Assembly: GCF_007748095.1 (NCBI RefSeq)
Contig: NZ_CP036287.1
Coordinates: 3,658,001 to 3,722,000, forward strand
Length of the DNA: 64,000 bases
Direction: 5' to 3'
Source of the DNA: Engelhardtia mirabilis
GTDB lineage: Bacteria > Planctomycetota > UBA1135 > GCA-002686595
Both the position numbers and the translations under genes were made by a program. This document shows, one piece after another, positions 7,656 to 15,742 of this stretch. Every line of letters starts with the position of its first letter. The stretch's first letter is position 1. The notes below the pieces were generated by a model. It was given only the letters and a program-made list of their open reading frames with translations, searched no databases and was not told the DNA's origin.

Positions 7656-7996
7656 GGCTGTACCTCCCCGCCGTCGAAGAACCTGTCGAGGCGGTCCAGC
7701 AGGCGCCTGCGCTCAGCCTCCACCATCGACTCCGGTACGCATACGCCGGCCTCGGTCATCGCCTTGCCCAGGGGGTCGAAGGACGATTTCGCAAGGCCGG
7801 AGATGTGCATCTTGGCAAGCACCGCAGCAACCGCCCGCTGCAGCTCCGACGCGCGCGGGCCGCCGTCGCGGTCAACTGGATCCAGTTCCGCGCGAATGGC
7901 CGCGAGGGCGTTGAAGACCGCGCTGCGAAACCGAGCCTCTGCCGCCTTGAGCGCGCGATTCTCGATGACGTTGTCGACGGACTCGGCGGCGCTCAC
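7652..7996 (-). CDS. Small helical phage protein, unknown
   Basis: 114 residues, helical (ALKAAEARFRSAVFNALAAIRAEL, split as residues ~15-38, then EAERRRLLDRLDRFF). Four-base overlaps on both sides. No motif gives a function. Confidence 0.55.
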   Translation of the reverse strand: MSAAESVDNVIENRALKAAEARFRSAVFNALAAIRAELDPVDRDGGPRASELQRAVAAVLAKMHISGLAKSSFDPLGKAMTEAGVCVPESMVEAERRRLLDRLDRFFDGGEVQP

Positions 7997-8112
7997 AGCA
8001 CACCCCCGATCAGCAGGAGCCCAGCGGCGTAGCCCGCTGCGAAGGATGCGAACGCCGGCAGCGCCAGCGTGTATACGGAGCCCTCAATCTGGGCTCGCTC
8101 TCGGTTGGTCAT
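7993..8112 (-). CDS. Tiny single-TM phage protein
   Basis: 39 residues, starting MTNRERAQIEGSV, then one hydrophobic segment (LALPAFASFAAGYAAGLLLI). It is the first gene of the minus-strand chain and its stop overlaps the next ATG. Plausible as a small membrane peptide; the chain promoter should lie just upstream. Confidence 0.5.
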   Translation of the reverse strand: MTNRERAQIEGSVYTLALPAFASFAAGYAAGLLLIGGVL

Positions 8113-8253
8113 GTTTCTGCCTCTGCTGTGGCCGGGTGGTAAGTCCGGCCGGAACTCCAGGAGGGTACACGCCCGCTCCCCGGTTGGTGTCAACGTTACC
8201 GCAAAAAGGGCGGGCTGGATCAACTCGCCAGGGGGCGCCGCATCGTCCCGTGA
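8113..8253. promoter_or_regulatory. Divergent control region between the minus-strand chain and the late operon
   Basis: This 141-base interval separates the start of the minus-strand gene chain from the GTG of the terminase gene on the plus strand, so promoters for one or both should lie here. A short palindromic core AACGTT inside GTCAACGTTACC (about 8189-8200) is A/T-richer than its surroundings and could be an operator half. No confident -35/-10 pair was identified. Confidence 0.35.
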
Positions 8254-9606
8254 GTGGTAGCAACGATCGAGCTGCCGCCGAGATGGACTCGGCTCTCCCC
8301 GAAGGCGGAGCAGCGCCAGTTGATGCGCGCCGCCCGGGACTGCCGGCTCGTCGTGGCGGGTGGAGGCCGACGGTCTGGGAAGTCCGAGTGGGCCAAGCGC
8401 CACAACGTCGGGGCGACCTTCGAGCCGTTCACGGCCCCCGGTCCGCCCGGATGGTGCGTCTTCGCCGCGCCAACCCACCAGCAGGCGAAGCGCATCTACT
8501 GGAAGGATCTCCTCTCGTTCATCCCCAGGGGCCTGATCCGCAAGGTGGTCAAGTCCGAGCTGACGATCGAGCTGGCCACGAACTGGGACATCACGGTCCT
8601 GGGCATGGACGCCCCCGAGCGCGTCGAGGGCCGCCCGCTCGATCGCTTCTGCGGGGACGAGTTCGACGACTTCCGGGATGGCGCCTGGGAGGAGCACGCG
8701 CGCCCGGCGATGGGCACGCCTGGGCGCCTGGGCTGGGCTTGGCTCTACGGGACCCCCAACGGCCGCGGCCGCCTGTGGCGGATGCTCCAGCGCATCTGGG
8801 CCGGGGAGATGGGCAAAGCCTTCGGGATCACCTGGACCTCCGAGGGGGTCGTTCCTGACGAGGAGATCGCCGAGGCGCGCGCGCAGCTCGACGAGCGGAC
8901 GTTCCGCCAGGAATACATGGCGAGCTTCGAGCTCACGACCAGCCGCGCCTACTACGAGTTCGACCCCGTGGAGTCGATCCTGCGGCCGGGGGAGGCGGAG
9001 TACGACCCCAACGCGCCGCTCCTGATCGGCCTCGACTTCAACCGGGAACCCGGGATCGCGGTGGTGGCCCAAGACCTCCCCTATCGCGGGGAGCGCGCAG
9101 GAATCGACCCCAAGCCGACGGTGATGCTCGGCGAGGTCTACATCCCGCGCAGCTCCACCACGCCCGCAGTCTGCCGCAAGCTCCTCGAGGACTGGGGCAA
9201 TCACCAGGGGCCCTGGGTCGTCTACGGGGACGCGAGCGGAGGCCGGCGCACGTCGCAGGCGGTGTCCGGCTCCGACTGGGACCTGGTGAAGGACCACCTG
9301 CTGCGGTTCACAAAGGGCCACTCGAAGCTCTCGATCCGCCGGGCGAACCCCCCGGTTATTAGCCGAATCGTGGCCGTGAATAGCCGCCTTCGCTCGGCCG
9401 ACGGCGTGCGCCACATGCTGTTCTCGAAGGCCGCTCGGCACCTGATCGAGGACATGGAAGGTACGCAGATTCTCGAAGGGTCTGCCGGGGAACTCGACAA
9501 GTCGGACGGCGAGCGCACGCACCTCTCGGACGGCGCGGGCTACCTGATCGAGAAGCGATATACCCTCCCGGGCCGCGCAACTGTCGGCTCGGGCTCCATC
9601 TACTGA
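8254..9606 (+). CDS. terL: Phage terminase large subunit (ATPase-nuclease)
   Basis: Encodes 450 residues from GTG and packages DNA into the prohead. The Walker A motif is GGRRSGKS at residues 37-44. An acidic Walker-B-like strand RFCGDEFDDF lies at 131-140, and LYGTPNG at 164-170 fits the coupling motif. The RNase-H-like nuclease follows, with acidic residues in GLDFN (D261), YGDASG (D326) and HLSDGAGY (D426). Length and order are normal for TerL. It begins the late operon; no small subunit lies just upstream, the only candidate being about 25 kb downstream. Confidence 0.92.
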   Translation: MVATIELPPRWTRLSPKAEQRQLMRAARDCRLVVAGGGRRSGKSEWAKRHNVGATFEPFTAPGPPGWCVFAAPTHQQAKRIYWKDLLSFIPRGLIRKVVKSELTIELATNWDITVLGMDAPERVEGRPLDRFCGDEFDDFRDGAWEEHARPAMGTPGRLGWAWLYGTPNGRGRLWRMLQRIWAGEMGKAFGITWTSEGVVPDEEIAEARAQLDERTFRQEYMASFELTTSRAYYEFDPVESILRPGEAEYDPNAPLLIGLDFNREPGIAVVAQDLPYRGERAGIDPKPTVMLGEVYIPRSSTTPAVCRKLLEDWGNHQGPWVVYGDASGGRRTSQAVSGSDWDLVKDHLLRFTKGHSKLSIRRANPPVISRIVAVNSRLRSADGVRHMLFSKAARHLIEDMEGTQILEGSAGELDKSDGERTHLSDGAGYLIEKRYTLPGRATVGSGSIY

Positions 9607-9623
9607 CACCAAATCGACACGAC

Positions 9624-9947
9624 ATGGAAGCCAAGGAACTGCTCGAAGTGCTCGCGGACTCCGCCGAGACCCAACTGCGGACCCAGATCGCCGACTACTT
9701 CGAGGAGATCGGGGAGGACCTTGAGACCGGGGTCTCTGCCAACCTCGCGAAGCTGGCACGCCTGGCCGCGATGGAGGGCGACGAGGCGCGACTCAAGCGC
9801 GTCGCCGACGGCACCCGCGCGCACCTCGCGAACATGAATCGCGACACGCAGGACGAGGTGGTCAGCTTCATCGAGGCCGCCGCGGTCAACGCCCTGGGCC
9901 TCGTCGCCATGGGCGCGCGCCACGTCGCCGGGGAGGTGCGGTCGTGA
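9624..9947 (+). CDS. Small phage protein between terL and the lipoprotein, unknown
   Basis: 107 residues, strongly helical (AETQLRTQIADYFEEIGEDL, ANLAKLARLAAMEGDEARL). It contains FIEAAAVNALGLVAMGARH, a moderately hydrophobic helix. The stop overlaps the next GTG as GTGA, so it is coupled to the lipoprotein gene. Phage genes in this slot are sometimes structural, but nothing identifies it. Confidence 0.6.
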   Translation: MEAKELLEVLADSAETQLRTQIADYFEEIGEDLETGVSANLAKLARLAAMEGDEARLKRVADGTRAHLANMNRDTQDEVVSFIEAAAVNALGLVAMGARHVAGEVRS

Positions 9948-10327
9948 GGGGTGCTCTCGCGCTGATCTTGGCTGCCGCCACGCTCGCCGGCTGCATTGGC
10001 GTCGGCTCCGAAGTCCCGACCGAGCCCCACCGAGGCAACGTCGCGAACCTCGTGCAGTTCCATGACGCCGGGGTCGAGTGGGAGGTCGACGCCGAGCTGA
10101 TCTCCGAGGGCGAGGCCGCCCAGTGGACGGCGGAGTCGGGGGCCATGCTCTCGACGTTCAACGCCCTGGAGATGATCTCGCCCTACCTCGGCGCCACGTT
10201 CCTGCCGGTCGTCGCTCGCGTGGAGCGGTACGCCGTCGAGCAGCCGGGGCTTTCCGAGGCCGACCGGTTGGAGCGCACGACCTACGCCACCATCTACCGA
10301 AACGGCTTCGAGCCGAAGCAGCCGTGA
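9944..10327 (+). CDS. Phage-encoded lipoprotein
   Basis: 127 residues from GTG. A short basic N-terminus leads to a hydrophobic stretch and a lipobox LAGC (MRGALALILAAATLAGC), so the mature protein should start at Cys17 and sit on a membrane facing the periplasm. The rest is acidic and helical with no known motif. Phage lipoproteins often block superinfection or act as outer-membrane spanins. Placement inside the head operon, coupled to the portal gene by GTGA, is unusual. Confidence 0.65.
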   Translation: MRGALALILAAATLAGCIGVGSEVPTEPHRGNVANLVQFHDAGVEWEVDAELISEGEAAQWTAESGAMLSTFNALEMISPYLGATFLPVVARVERYAVEQPGLSEADRLERTTYATIYRNGFEPKQP

Positions 10328-11772
10328 CCACAGCCGCCATCGCCGACAAGGCCCTAATCGAGGAAGGCGTCGGGTGCCCCTCGCTCGACGTCCAGGCCCG
10401 CAAGGAGCACTGGGGCCTTCCCGAGGCTCTGCTTGGCGGGACCACATCCATGCGCCGAGGGGGCGAGCGGTGGCTTCCCAAGTGGACGATCGAGAGCCCA
10501 GAGCGCTACGCCGAGAGGCTCCAGCGATCCTTCCTGTTCGGGATCTTCTCCCACCAGGTGGGAGCGCTCGCCTACATGCCGTTCCAGGACCGGGCGACGA
10601 TCACCCCGGACCTGCCCGAGGGTTTGAGCCTCATGCGCGGCGACATCGACGGGCAGCGCACATCCATGGAGGACCAGGCGCGCCAGCTCGAGCAGGAGGC
10701 CCTGGCCTACGGCATCGCCGGGATCTATGTCGAGGGCCCGGCGAACGGCGAGGGCGTTGTGACCCGTGCGGATGAGATGGACCGGGCGGCGGTCGACCCG
10801 CGCGGCGCGCAGCCCCGGTTCAAGCTCTACCGGCACTCGGACATCCTGGAGGCGACGATGGACCCGGCAACCGGGGCCGTCCGCAGGGTGCGCCTGCTGG
10901 AGCGAGTGGTCGAGCAGCCGGAGGACGGCTACCAGGAATCGCTGGTCAACTACGCGATCGAGGCGACTCCGGCTGCGATCCAGCGCTGGAAGTTCGTCAA
11001 GGGCAAGGGGTGGGAGAAGGACGGCGAGGAGCGGGAGAACTCGTTGGGCATCGTGCCCTTCGTGATGCTCGACCTGTCCGACGACGGCCGCCCGCCGCTC
11101 GACGACCTGGCCTGGCTCAACCTCAAGCACTGGCAAGTGCAATCGGACTTCGGGATGAACCTGGCGTTCGGCGCGATCGGACTGCTGACGCTCTCGGGTG
11201 ATGTCAAGGGCTCCGACGACAGCCCAGGCGTCGCAATCCAGGCCGGCGGATTCATCCACTTCGAGCGTGAGGATGGTAGCGCCTCCTACGTCGAGCAGAC
11301 CGGAGCGGCGCTCGGAGCCCACCGCCAGGAGGTGCTGGACATCGAGACCCGTGCAGTCGTGACCGGCTCAAGCCCCCTCACCGAGGTCTCTTCGGTGCGC
11401 ACCGCCACCGAGGTCTCTGCGAGCGATCGCCGGGCGCTGACCAAGGCCGAGTCGTGGGCGCGTCAGGTGTCACACGCCTTCACCAGGGCGATGATCTTCG
11501 CCCACAAGTGGGTCGGCGTTGATCCGGACCCCGACCTCTTCGTGAGTTTCTCCTCTGACTTCGCGGCCCACCAGGAGAAGGCGTTCCACCTCCAGCAGAT
11601 CGCGTTGGCCGTGGCCGCTGGCACGCTACCGCGCGTCGAACTCGTCCGCGCGCTCCAGCGCTTCGGCGTGATCGACTCCAGCAAGCCCGCAGAGGAGCTG
11701 ATGGAGGGGGCGCAGAACGACTCCCTGCCGCCCCCTCTCGGATCCGACGAGACGGACGACCAGGCAGCGTAA
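10324..11772 (+). CDS. Phage portal protein, DUF4055-like
   Basis: 482 residues from GTG. Portals form the dodecameric ring at one capsid vertex. The sequence fits the DUF4055 portal-like family: YAERLQRSFLFGIFSHQVG near residue 60, LYRHSDILEATMDPATG, GIVPFVMLDL, LAWLNLKHWQVQSD, and the late TEVSASDRRALTKAESWARQV helix typical of portal stems. Position between TerL and the MuF-like gene agrees. It starts on the stop of the lipoprotein gene. Confidence 0.85.
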   Translation: MTTAAIADKALIEEGVGCPSLDVQARKEHWGLPEALLGGTTSMRRGGERWLPKWTIESPERYAERLQRSFLFGIFSHQVGALAYMPFQDRATITPDLPEGLSLMRGDIDGQRTSMEDQARQLEQEALAYGIAGIYVEGPANGEGVVTRADEMDRAAVDPRGAQPRFKLYRHSDILEATMDPATGAVRRVRLLERVVEQPEDGYQESLVNYAIEATPAAIQRWKFVKGKGWEKDGEERENSLGIVPFVMLDLSDDGRPPLDDLAWLNLKHWQVQSDFGMNLAFGAIGLLTLSGDVKGSDDSPGVAIQAGGFIHFEREDGSASYVEQTGAALGAHRQEVLDIETRAVVTGSSPLTEVSSVRTATEVSASDRRALTKAESWARQVSHAFTRAMIFAHKWVGVDPDPDLFVSFSSDFAAHQEKAFHLQQIALAVAAGTLPRVELVRALQRFGVIDSSKPAEELMEGAQNDSLPPPLGSDETDDQAA

Positions 11773-11775
11773 GCC

Positions 11776-12858
11776 GTGGCCGACGCTCGCACGGCCGCAG
11801 GGCTCAACGCCACGCTGAATGAGCGGGTGCTGGATCGGACGATCCGGCACCTGGTCCACGTCGAGAGGTTCAAGGCGGGGTTCTCGCGCAGGACCCTGGC
11901 CTTCCTCGACGATGAGCTGCTGCCCGACCTCCTGGGCCAGATCGAGGGCCGGCTCGCTCGGATCAACACCGGCGCGGCGGTCACCCCGTACACGAATCAG
12001 CGGCTCGCCGAGCTGTTCAGGTCGATCTCGGGGCGCACCGCGGAGCGCATGAGCGAGGCTCGCTCGATGGTGGTCGGGGAGCTGCTGGAGCTCGCGAAGG
12101 CCGAGGCGGACTGGCTGCCCGCGATGGTCGCCCAGGAGTCCCCGGTCTCGCTCTCGATGGTCGGGCCGAGCACGCGCCAACTCCAGGTGATCGTGCGCTC
12201 CAAGCCGTTCCGCGGCGCGATCCTGCGCGACCACTGGAAGGGGCTCGAGCGGTCAGTCCAGCAGGGCATCCAGCAGGCAGTCCAGCTCGGGATCGCACAG
12301 GGCCAGGACCCGCGCGCCATCGCCCGCCGAATCCGAGGGACGCCCACACAGCCCGGGGTCTGGCCGGCGAAGCGCAATCAGGTCGAGGCGCTCGTCCGCA
12401 CGGCATCGGCTCATGTCCAGAGCCAGACGCGGGAGGTGCTCTACGCCGAGAATCCGCGGATCGTCTCAAAGGTCCAGTTCGTCGCGACGCTCGACACGCG
12501 CACCACAGTCACCTGCGCCTCGCTCGATGGTCGCACTTTCGAGGCCGACCTGGGGCCTCGCCCTCCGCTGCACTGGAACTGCCGCTCGAGCACTGTCCCT
12601 GTCATCGCGTCCTTCCGAGACCTCGGCATCGATCTCGACGAGGCGCCCCCCGGCACGCGCGCGAGCATGAACGGGCAGGTCGCCTCGACGGTGACCTACC
12701 AGGAGTGGCTCAAGGCCCAGCCGGCCGAGGTCCAGAACGAGATGCTCGGCGCCACCAGGGCCAAGGCGTTCCGAGCCGGCACCCCGATCACCAGCTTCGT
12801 GGCCACCGACTACTCGCCGTTGACGATCGGTCAGCTTCGCGAGCTGGAGCGGATCTAG
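11776..12858 (+). CDS. Minor head protein, Mu gpF / SPP1 gp7 family
   Basis: 360 residues from GTG, three bases after the portal stop. The diagnostic MuF segment spans residues ~215-280: a helix leading to FVATLDTRTTVTCASLDG, then PPLHWNCRSSTVPV, with the conserved Cys247 and Cys269 pair and HWNCRS signature. Such proteins bind the portal or scaffold and are sometimes injected. The N-terminal 200 residues are helical and unlike any family I can name. Confidence 0.85.
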   Translation: MADARTAAGLNATLNERVLDRTIRHLVHVERFKAGFSRRTLAFLDDELLPDLLGQIEGRLARINTGAAVTPYTNQRLAELFRSISGRTAERMSEARSMVVGELLELAKAEADWLPAMVAQESPVSLSMVGPSTRQLQVIVRSKPFRGAILRDHWKGLERSVQQGIQQAVQLGIAQGQDPRAIARRIRGTPTQPGVWPAKRNQVEALVRTASAHVQSQTREVLYAENPRIVSKVQFVATLDTRTTVTCASLDGRTFEADLGPRPPLHWNCRSSTVPVIASFRDLGIDLDEAPPGTRASMNGQVASTVTYQEWLKAQPAEVQNEMLGATRAKAFRAGTPITSFVATDYSPLTIGQLRELERI

Positions 12859-12869
12859 GCGGCTCGGGT

Positions 12870-12881
12870 GGCAACGTTGCC
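12870..12881. promoter_or_regulatory. 12-bp palindrome GGCAACGTTGCC
   Basis: A perfect palindrome in the 134-base gap between the MuF-like gene and the scaffold gene. It shares AACGTT with the divergent region at about 8190, so it could be an operator. AACGTT alone would be expected a few times by chance in this window, so the assignment is weak. Confidence 0.25.
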
Positions 12882-12992
12882 CCAATGAGCGCGGCTCGTG
12901 GCGAGCGGCTTGATCGGCGTGCAGTCTCCCCTCGACGGCCTTCCCCGGAGCGCGATGCCTGGTCGGGGCGATCCCGAGGCTGCGAAAGACCA

Positions 12993-13835
12993 ATGACGCT
13001 GAAAGCGAAGATCGAATCCCTGGACGAGGTCCCCGAGGCCCTCCGCGAGCACTACTCCCCCGCCGATGGCGACGATGGAGGCTTCAAGCTCTCCGTCGAG
13101 AAGTCGGGCGGGCTGGCGTTGGTGAGCGAGGAAGGCGCCCTCAAGGCTGCGCGCGATGCGCGGCGTGAGGCGGACGAGGCGAAGCGGCTCGAGCGTGAAG
13201 CTCGGCAACGGCTCGAAGCCTTCGGAGACCTGGAGCCCGGCAAGGCGCGCGATGCGTTGGCCGAACTCGACAAGCTCAGGAAGAACCCGCCCAAGGGTGG
13301 GGAAGTGGACATGGACGCGGTCAAGCGCGAGCTGATGGAGCGGGAGGTCAAGCCCCTGCTCGATCGTGCGCGTGAGACCGAAGAGAAGCTCAAGGCTCAA
13401 GCCGAGCGGCTCAGCAGCTCCTATGTGTCCGCGGAGATCAAGCGCGTTCTCTCCGACCCCGAACTCGACGGCCGCTTCGGCTTGCTCGGCGACCACATGG
13501 CGCGCCGGATCAAGGCCCAGGTGACCGACGAAGGAGTGGCCCTCCAGGTGCTCGACCGCGACGGTCAGCCGTGGAGCCGCTTCGACGACAAGGGGACGGT
13601 GACCGCAGCGACTGTTCGCGACCTGGCCGAGGAGCTCGCCAACGATCGCGAGTTCGCCCCGGCCTTCGGAGCGCGATCGAAGTCGCCGCACGGCGTCAAT
13701 GGGTCTGGAGCCGCTGGTGGTCGGAAAACCGACAACCCCTTCAAGTCCAAGACCCCGAACGTCACCGAGATCAGCAGGCTCGCGCGGGAGAACCCCGCCG
13801 AGTACGCGCGGCTCAAGGCGGAAGCCGGAGCCTGA
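12993..13835 (+). CDS. Capsid scaffolding protein (phage minor structural GP20-like)
   Basis: 280 residues from the ATG giving MTLKAKIESLDEVPE; an earlier in-frame ATG at 12885 would add an Arg/Pro-rich leader and is unlikely. It opens with 'sLdevPEalrehY', typical of scaffold proteins upstream of major capsid genes. Residues ~45-150 are a charged coiled coil (EADEAKRLEREARQRLEAF, REVKPLLDRARETEEKLKA). The basic C-terminus (NPFKSKTPN, then ARENPAEYARLKAEA) is the likely capsid-binding end. Confidence 0.8.
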   Translation: MTLKAKIESLDEVPEALREHYSPADGDDGGFKLSVEKSGGLALVSEEGALKAARDARREADEAKRLEREARQRLEAFGDLEPGKARDALAELDKLRKNPPKGGEVDMDAVKRELMEREVKPLLDRARETEEKLKAQAERLSSSYVSAEIKRVLSDPELDGRFGLLGDHMARRIKAQVTDEGVALQVLDRDGQPWSRFDDKGTVTAATVRDLAEELANDREFAPAFGARSKSPHGVNGSGAAGGRKTDNPFKSKTPNVTEISRLARENPAEYARLKAEAGA

Positions 13836-13871
13836 TCTCGGGTGGTCGAGGTCGAGCACACCTAGACTCCA

Positions 13872-14909
13872 ATGGCTCTCACTCAAGTCGGCGACGTCAT
13901 CGTCCCCGACATCTTCACCGACTACCTCCAGCTCGAATCGGCCCTCAACAGCCGCTTCCTCGGCTCGGGCATCGTCGCGACCGACGCCCTGCTCAACAAC
14001 CTCATCCGCGGCGGCGGCGCGACCTTCGACGTTCCCTTCTGGAACGCGATCCCTCAGGGGGACTCTACCCCCGGCGGCGACACCACCACTGCGATCACCG
14101 CGCAGAAGGTGACCGCCGGGAAGCAGATCGGCGTGCGCCTGGAGCGGAACGCCGCGTGGCAGGCCGCCGACATCGTGTCGATCCTGGCCGGTGACGACCC
14201 GCTCGGCGTGATCTCGCGCCAGGGTGGCCGCTACTGGGGTCTCGACCAGGACAAGGTCCTGATCGCGGTCGCCAAGGGCATCCTCGCGGCCGAGGCGGCC
14301 TCGCGGAACCCCGAGACGTCGGCGACCGAGGTCATCTGGCAGGAAGGCACCGCCGGCGATGCCTTGGGCACCGCCCCGTCCGCCACCGACCTCTTCAGCG
14401 AGAACACGATCCCCAACGCCTTCGCGGCGACCGTCGGCGATGCGTCCGACGCGTTCGACACGATCGCGATGCACTCGATCGTCTACCACTCGCTGACGAA
14501 GCAGAACCTCATCACGTTCCGCCCCTTCGGCGAGCAGAACATCGAGCTTCCGACCTTCCTCGGCAAGCGAGTGATCTTCACCGACGCGATGCCGACCGCG
14601 GCGGACAACGCCCGCACGCTCTACACCTCGGTCATGTTCCGCTCCGGCGCGATCGGCTACGGCGAGGCGCCGATGACCATGCCGCTCGAGATCGAGCGCG
14701 AGGCGCTCCAGGGCAACGGCGCCGGCATCTCGACGATCGTCAGCCGCCGGCAGTTCATGTTCCACCCGGGCGGCTACCGCTGGGACAGCCCGGCGAACGC
14801 GGCGAACCAGTCGACGCCCAACAACACCATCCTCCAGACCTCCACGTCCTGGACGCGCGTCGTCGAGACCAAGCTGGCCTCGATGATCTTCATCCAGACC
14901 AACGGCTGA
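13872..14909 (+). CDS. Major capsid protein
   Basis: 345 residues, following the scaffold gene by 36 bases. The sequence begins with VGDVIVPDIFTDYL and contains GGATFDVPFWNAIP, KQIGVRLERNAAW, FDTIAMHSIVYHSLTKQNLI, GKRVIFTDAMPTA and VSRRQFMFHPGGYRW. This is the usual order of the HK97-fold major coat proteins found beside GP20-like scaffolds. It forms the icosahedral shell. No N-terminal protease-cleaved delta domain is evident, in line with a separate scaffold. Confidence 0.9.
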   Translation: MALTQVGDVIVPDIFTDYLQLESALNSRFLGSGIVATDALLNNLIRGGGATFDVPFWNAIPQGDSTPGGDTTTAITAQKVTAGKQIGVRLERNAAWQAADIVSILAGDDPLGVISRQGGRYWGLDQDKVLIAVAKGILAAEAASRNPETSATEVIWQEGTAGDALGTAPSATDLFSENTIPNAFAATVGDASDAFDTIAMHSIVYHSLTKQNLITFRPFGEQNIELPTFLGKRVIFTDAMPTAADNARTLYTSVMFRSGAIGYGEAPMTMPLEIEREALQGNGAGISTIVSRRQFMFHPGGYRWDSPANAANQSTPNNTILQTSTSWTRVVETKLASMIFIQTNG

Positions 14910-14963
14910 TCGAGGCCGGGCCCGTGCGCGCGTCGCTCGGGCCCGCCTCCAACGGAGAGCAAC

Positions 14964-15344
14964 ATGACCGAAGATCAGATCACCGAAGAGGTCGAAGCCG
15001 AGCCGGAAGCGGCCGAGGTCGCGGAGCCGGCCCACAAGCCGACCAAGGACCAGATCCGCGCCGTCATGGACGCGGCTGGCGATCGCGCGCTGCTGCGGCG
15101 CGAGGCCACCCTGGGCAGCTCGGCAGCGCGAAACAAGCTGCTCCAGATGGCGCACGGGTCTCCGGCTGAGGAAGTGCTCCGCGCGATCGATTCCGCCGAG
15201 GTCGAGCACCTGCGCGAGCTGCTGGCCGCCACGGAGGCTGAGCGAGACGCGGCGCGAGCTGATCTCGAGGAGTTGCTCGCGGCTCCGCCGATCGATTCCG
15301 CCGAGGTCGACACCGAAGCGGTCGAGGGCGAGACCACCGACTGA
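14964..15344 (+). CDS. Acidic coiled-coil phage protein, unknown
   Basis: 126 residues. Both ends are acidic (TEDQITEEVEAEPEAAEV and DSAEVDTEAVEGE). The centre holds a helix and a coiled coil (RELLAATEAERDAARADLEEL). It follows the major capsid gene, where small head-completion or decoration proteins often lie. The motif IDSAEV occurs twice, 37 residues apart. Function unproven. Confidence 0.6.
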   Translation: MTEDQITEEVEAEPEAAEVAEPAHKPTKDQIRAVMDAAGDRALLRREATLGSSAARNKLLQMAHGSPAEEVLRAIDSAEVEHLRELLAATEAERDAARADLEELLAAPPIDSAEVDTEAVEGETTD

Positions 15345-15736
15345 TGGCTTCGGTGTTCCGCAAGGCCGGCGCGCGCGTGCCCGCCCGGGGGATCCCGGGT
15401 TGGGCGCGCGTGGTCGGCCGCAATCGCCCCGCAACGGTCATCCCTGACCGCGGGCGCCTGTCGTTGCCGATCGCCCTACTCGACGGCAAGGGTCCGACGT
15501 TCCCCGCGTCCGCCTTCGAGATCCCCGACCCCTCAGCGCTCTACAGCCTCGGCGTCTCCAAGGCCGGCGGCGGCTCGACCACTTGGAGCTCCGAGCGCGG
15601 CACCGGGGACATCGCCGTGCAGCTCGCCGAGGGCGGCCTGGGCTCCTGGCCGGCCGCGGGGACCGCGCCGAACCTCACGATCACCATCGCCCTAGCTGGC
15701 GGTGGCTCCCACTCCTGGCCCCTGTCCGTCGCGTGA
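15344..15736 (+). CDS. Small probable virion protein, unknown
   Basis: 130 residues. The ATG overlaps the previous TGA. It is beta-rich with Gly/Ser (ASAFEIPDPSALYSLGVSK, AGGGSTTWSSERG, LAGGGSHSWPLSV), and its end repeats a 'GGGSxxW' pattern found in the middle. It could be a capsid decoration or fibre-attachment protein given the genes on either side; this is inference from position. Confidence 0.55.
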   Translation: MASVFRKAGARVPARGIPGWARVVGRNRPATVIPDRGRLSLPIALLDGKGPTFPASAFEIPDPSALYSLGVSKAGGGSTTWSSERGTGDIAVQLAEGGLGSWPAAGTAPNLTITIALAGGGSHSWPLSVA

Positions 15737-15742
15737 TCGTCC

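Noticed and set aside
12855..15434. Very long minus-strand open frame (859 codons) opposite scaffold and capsid genes
   Set aside because: It lies antisense to recognisable scaffold and major capsid genes, is Arg/Gly/Leu-rich without motifs, and such frames arise easily at this G+C content.
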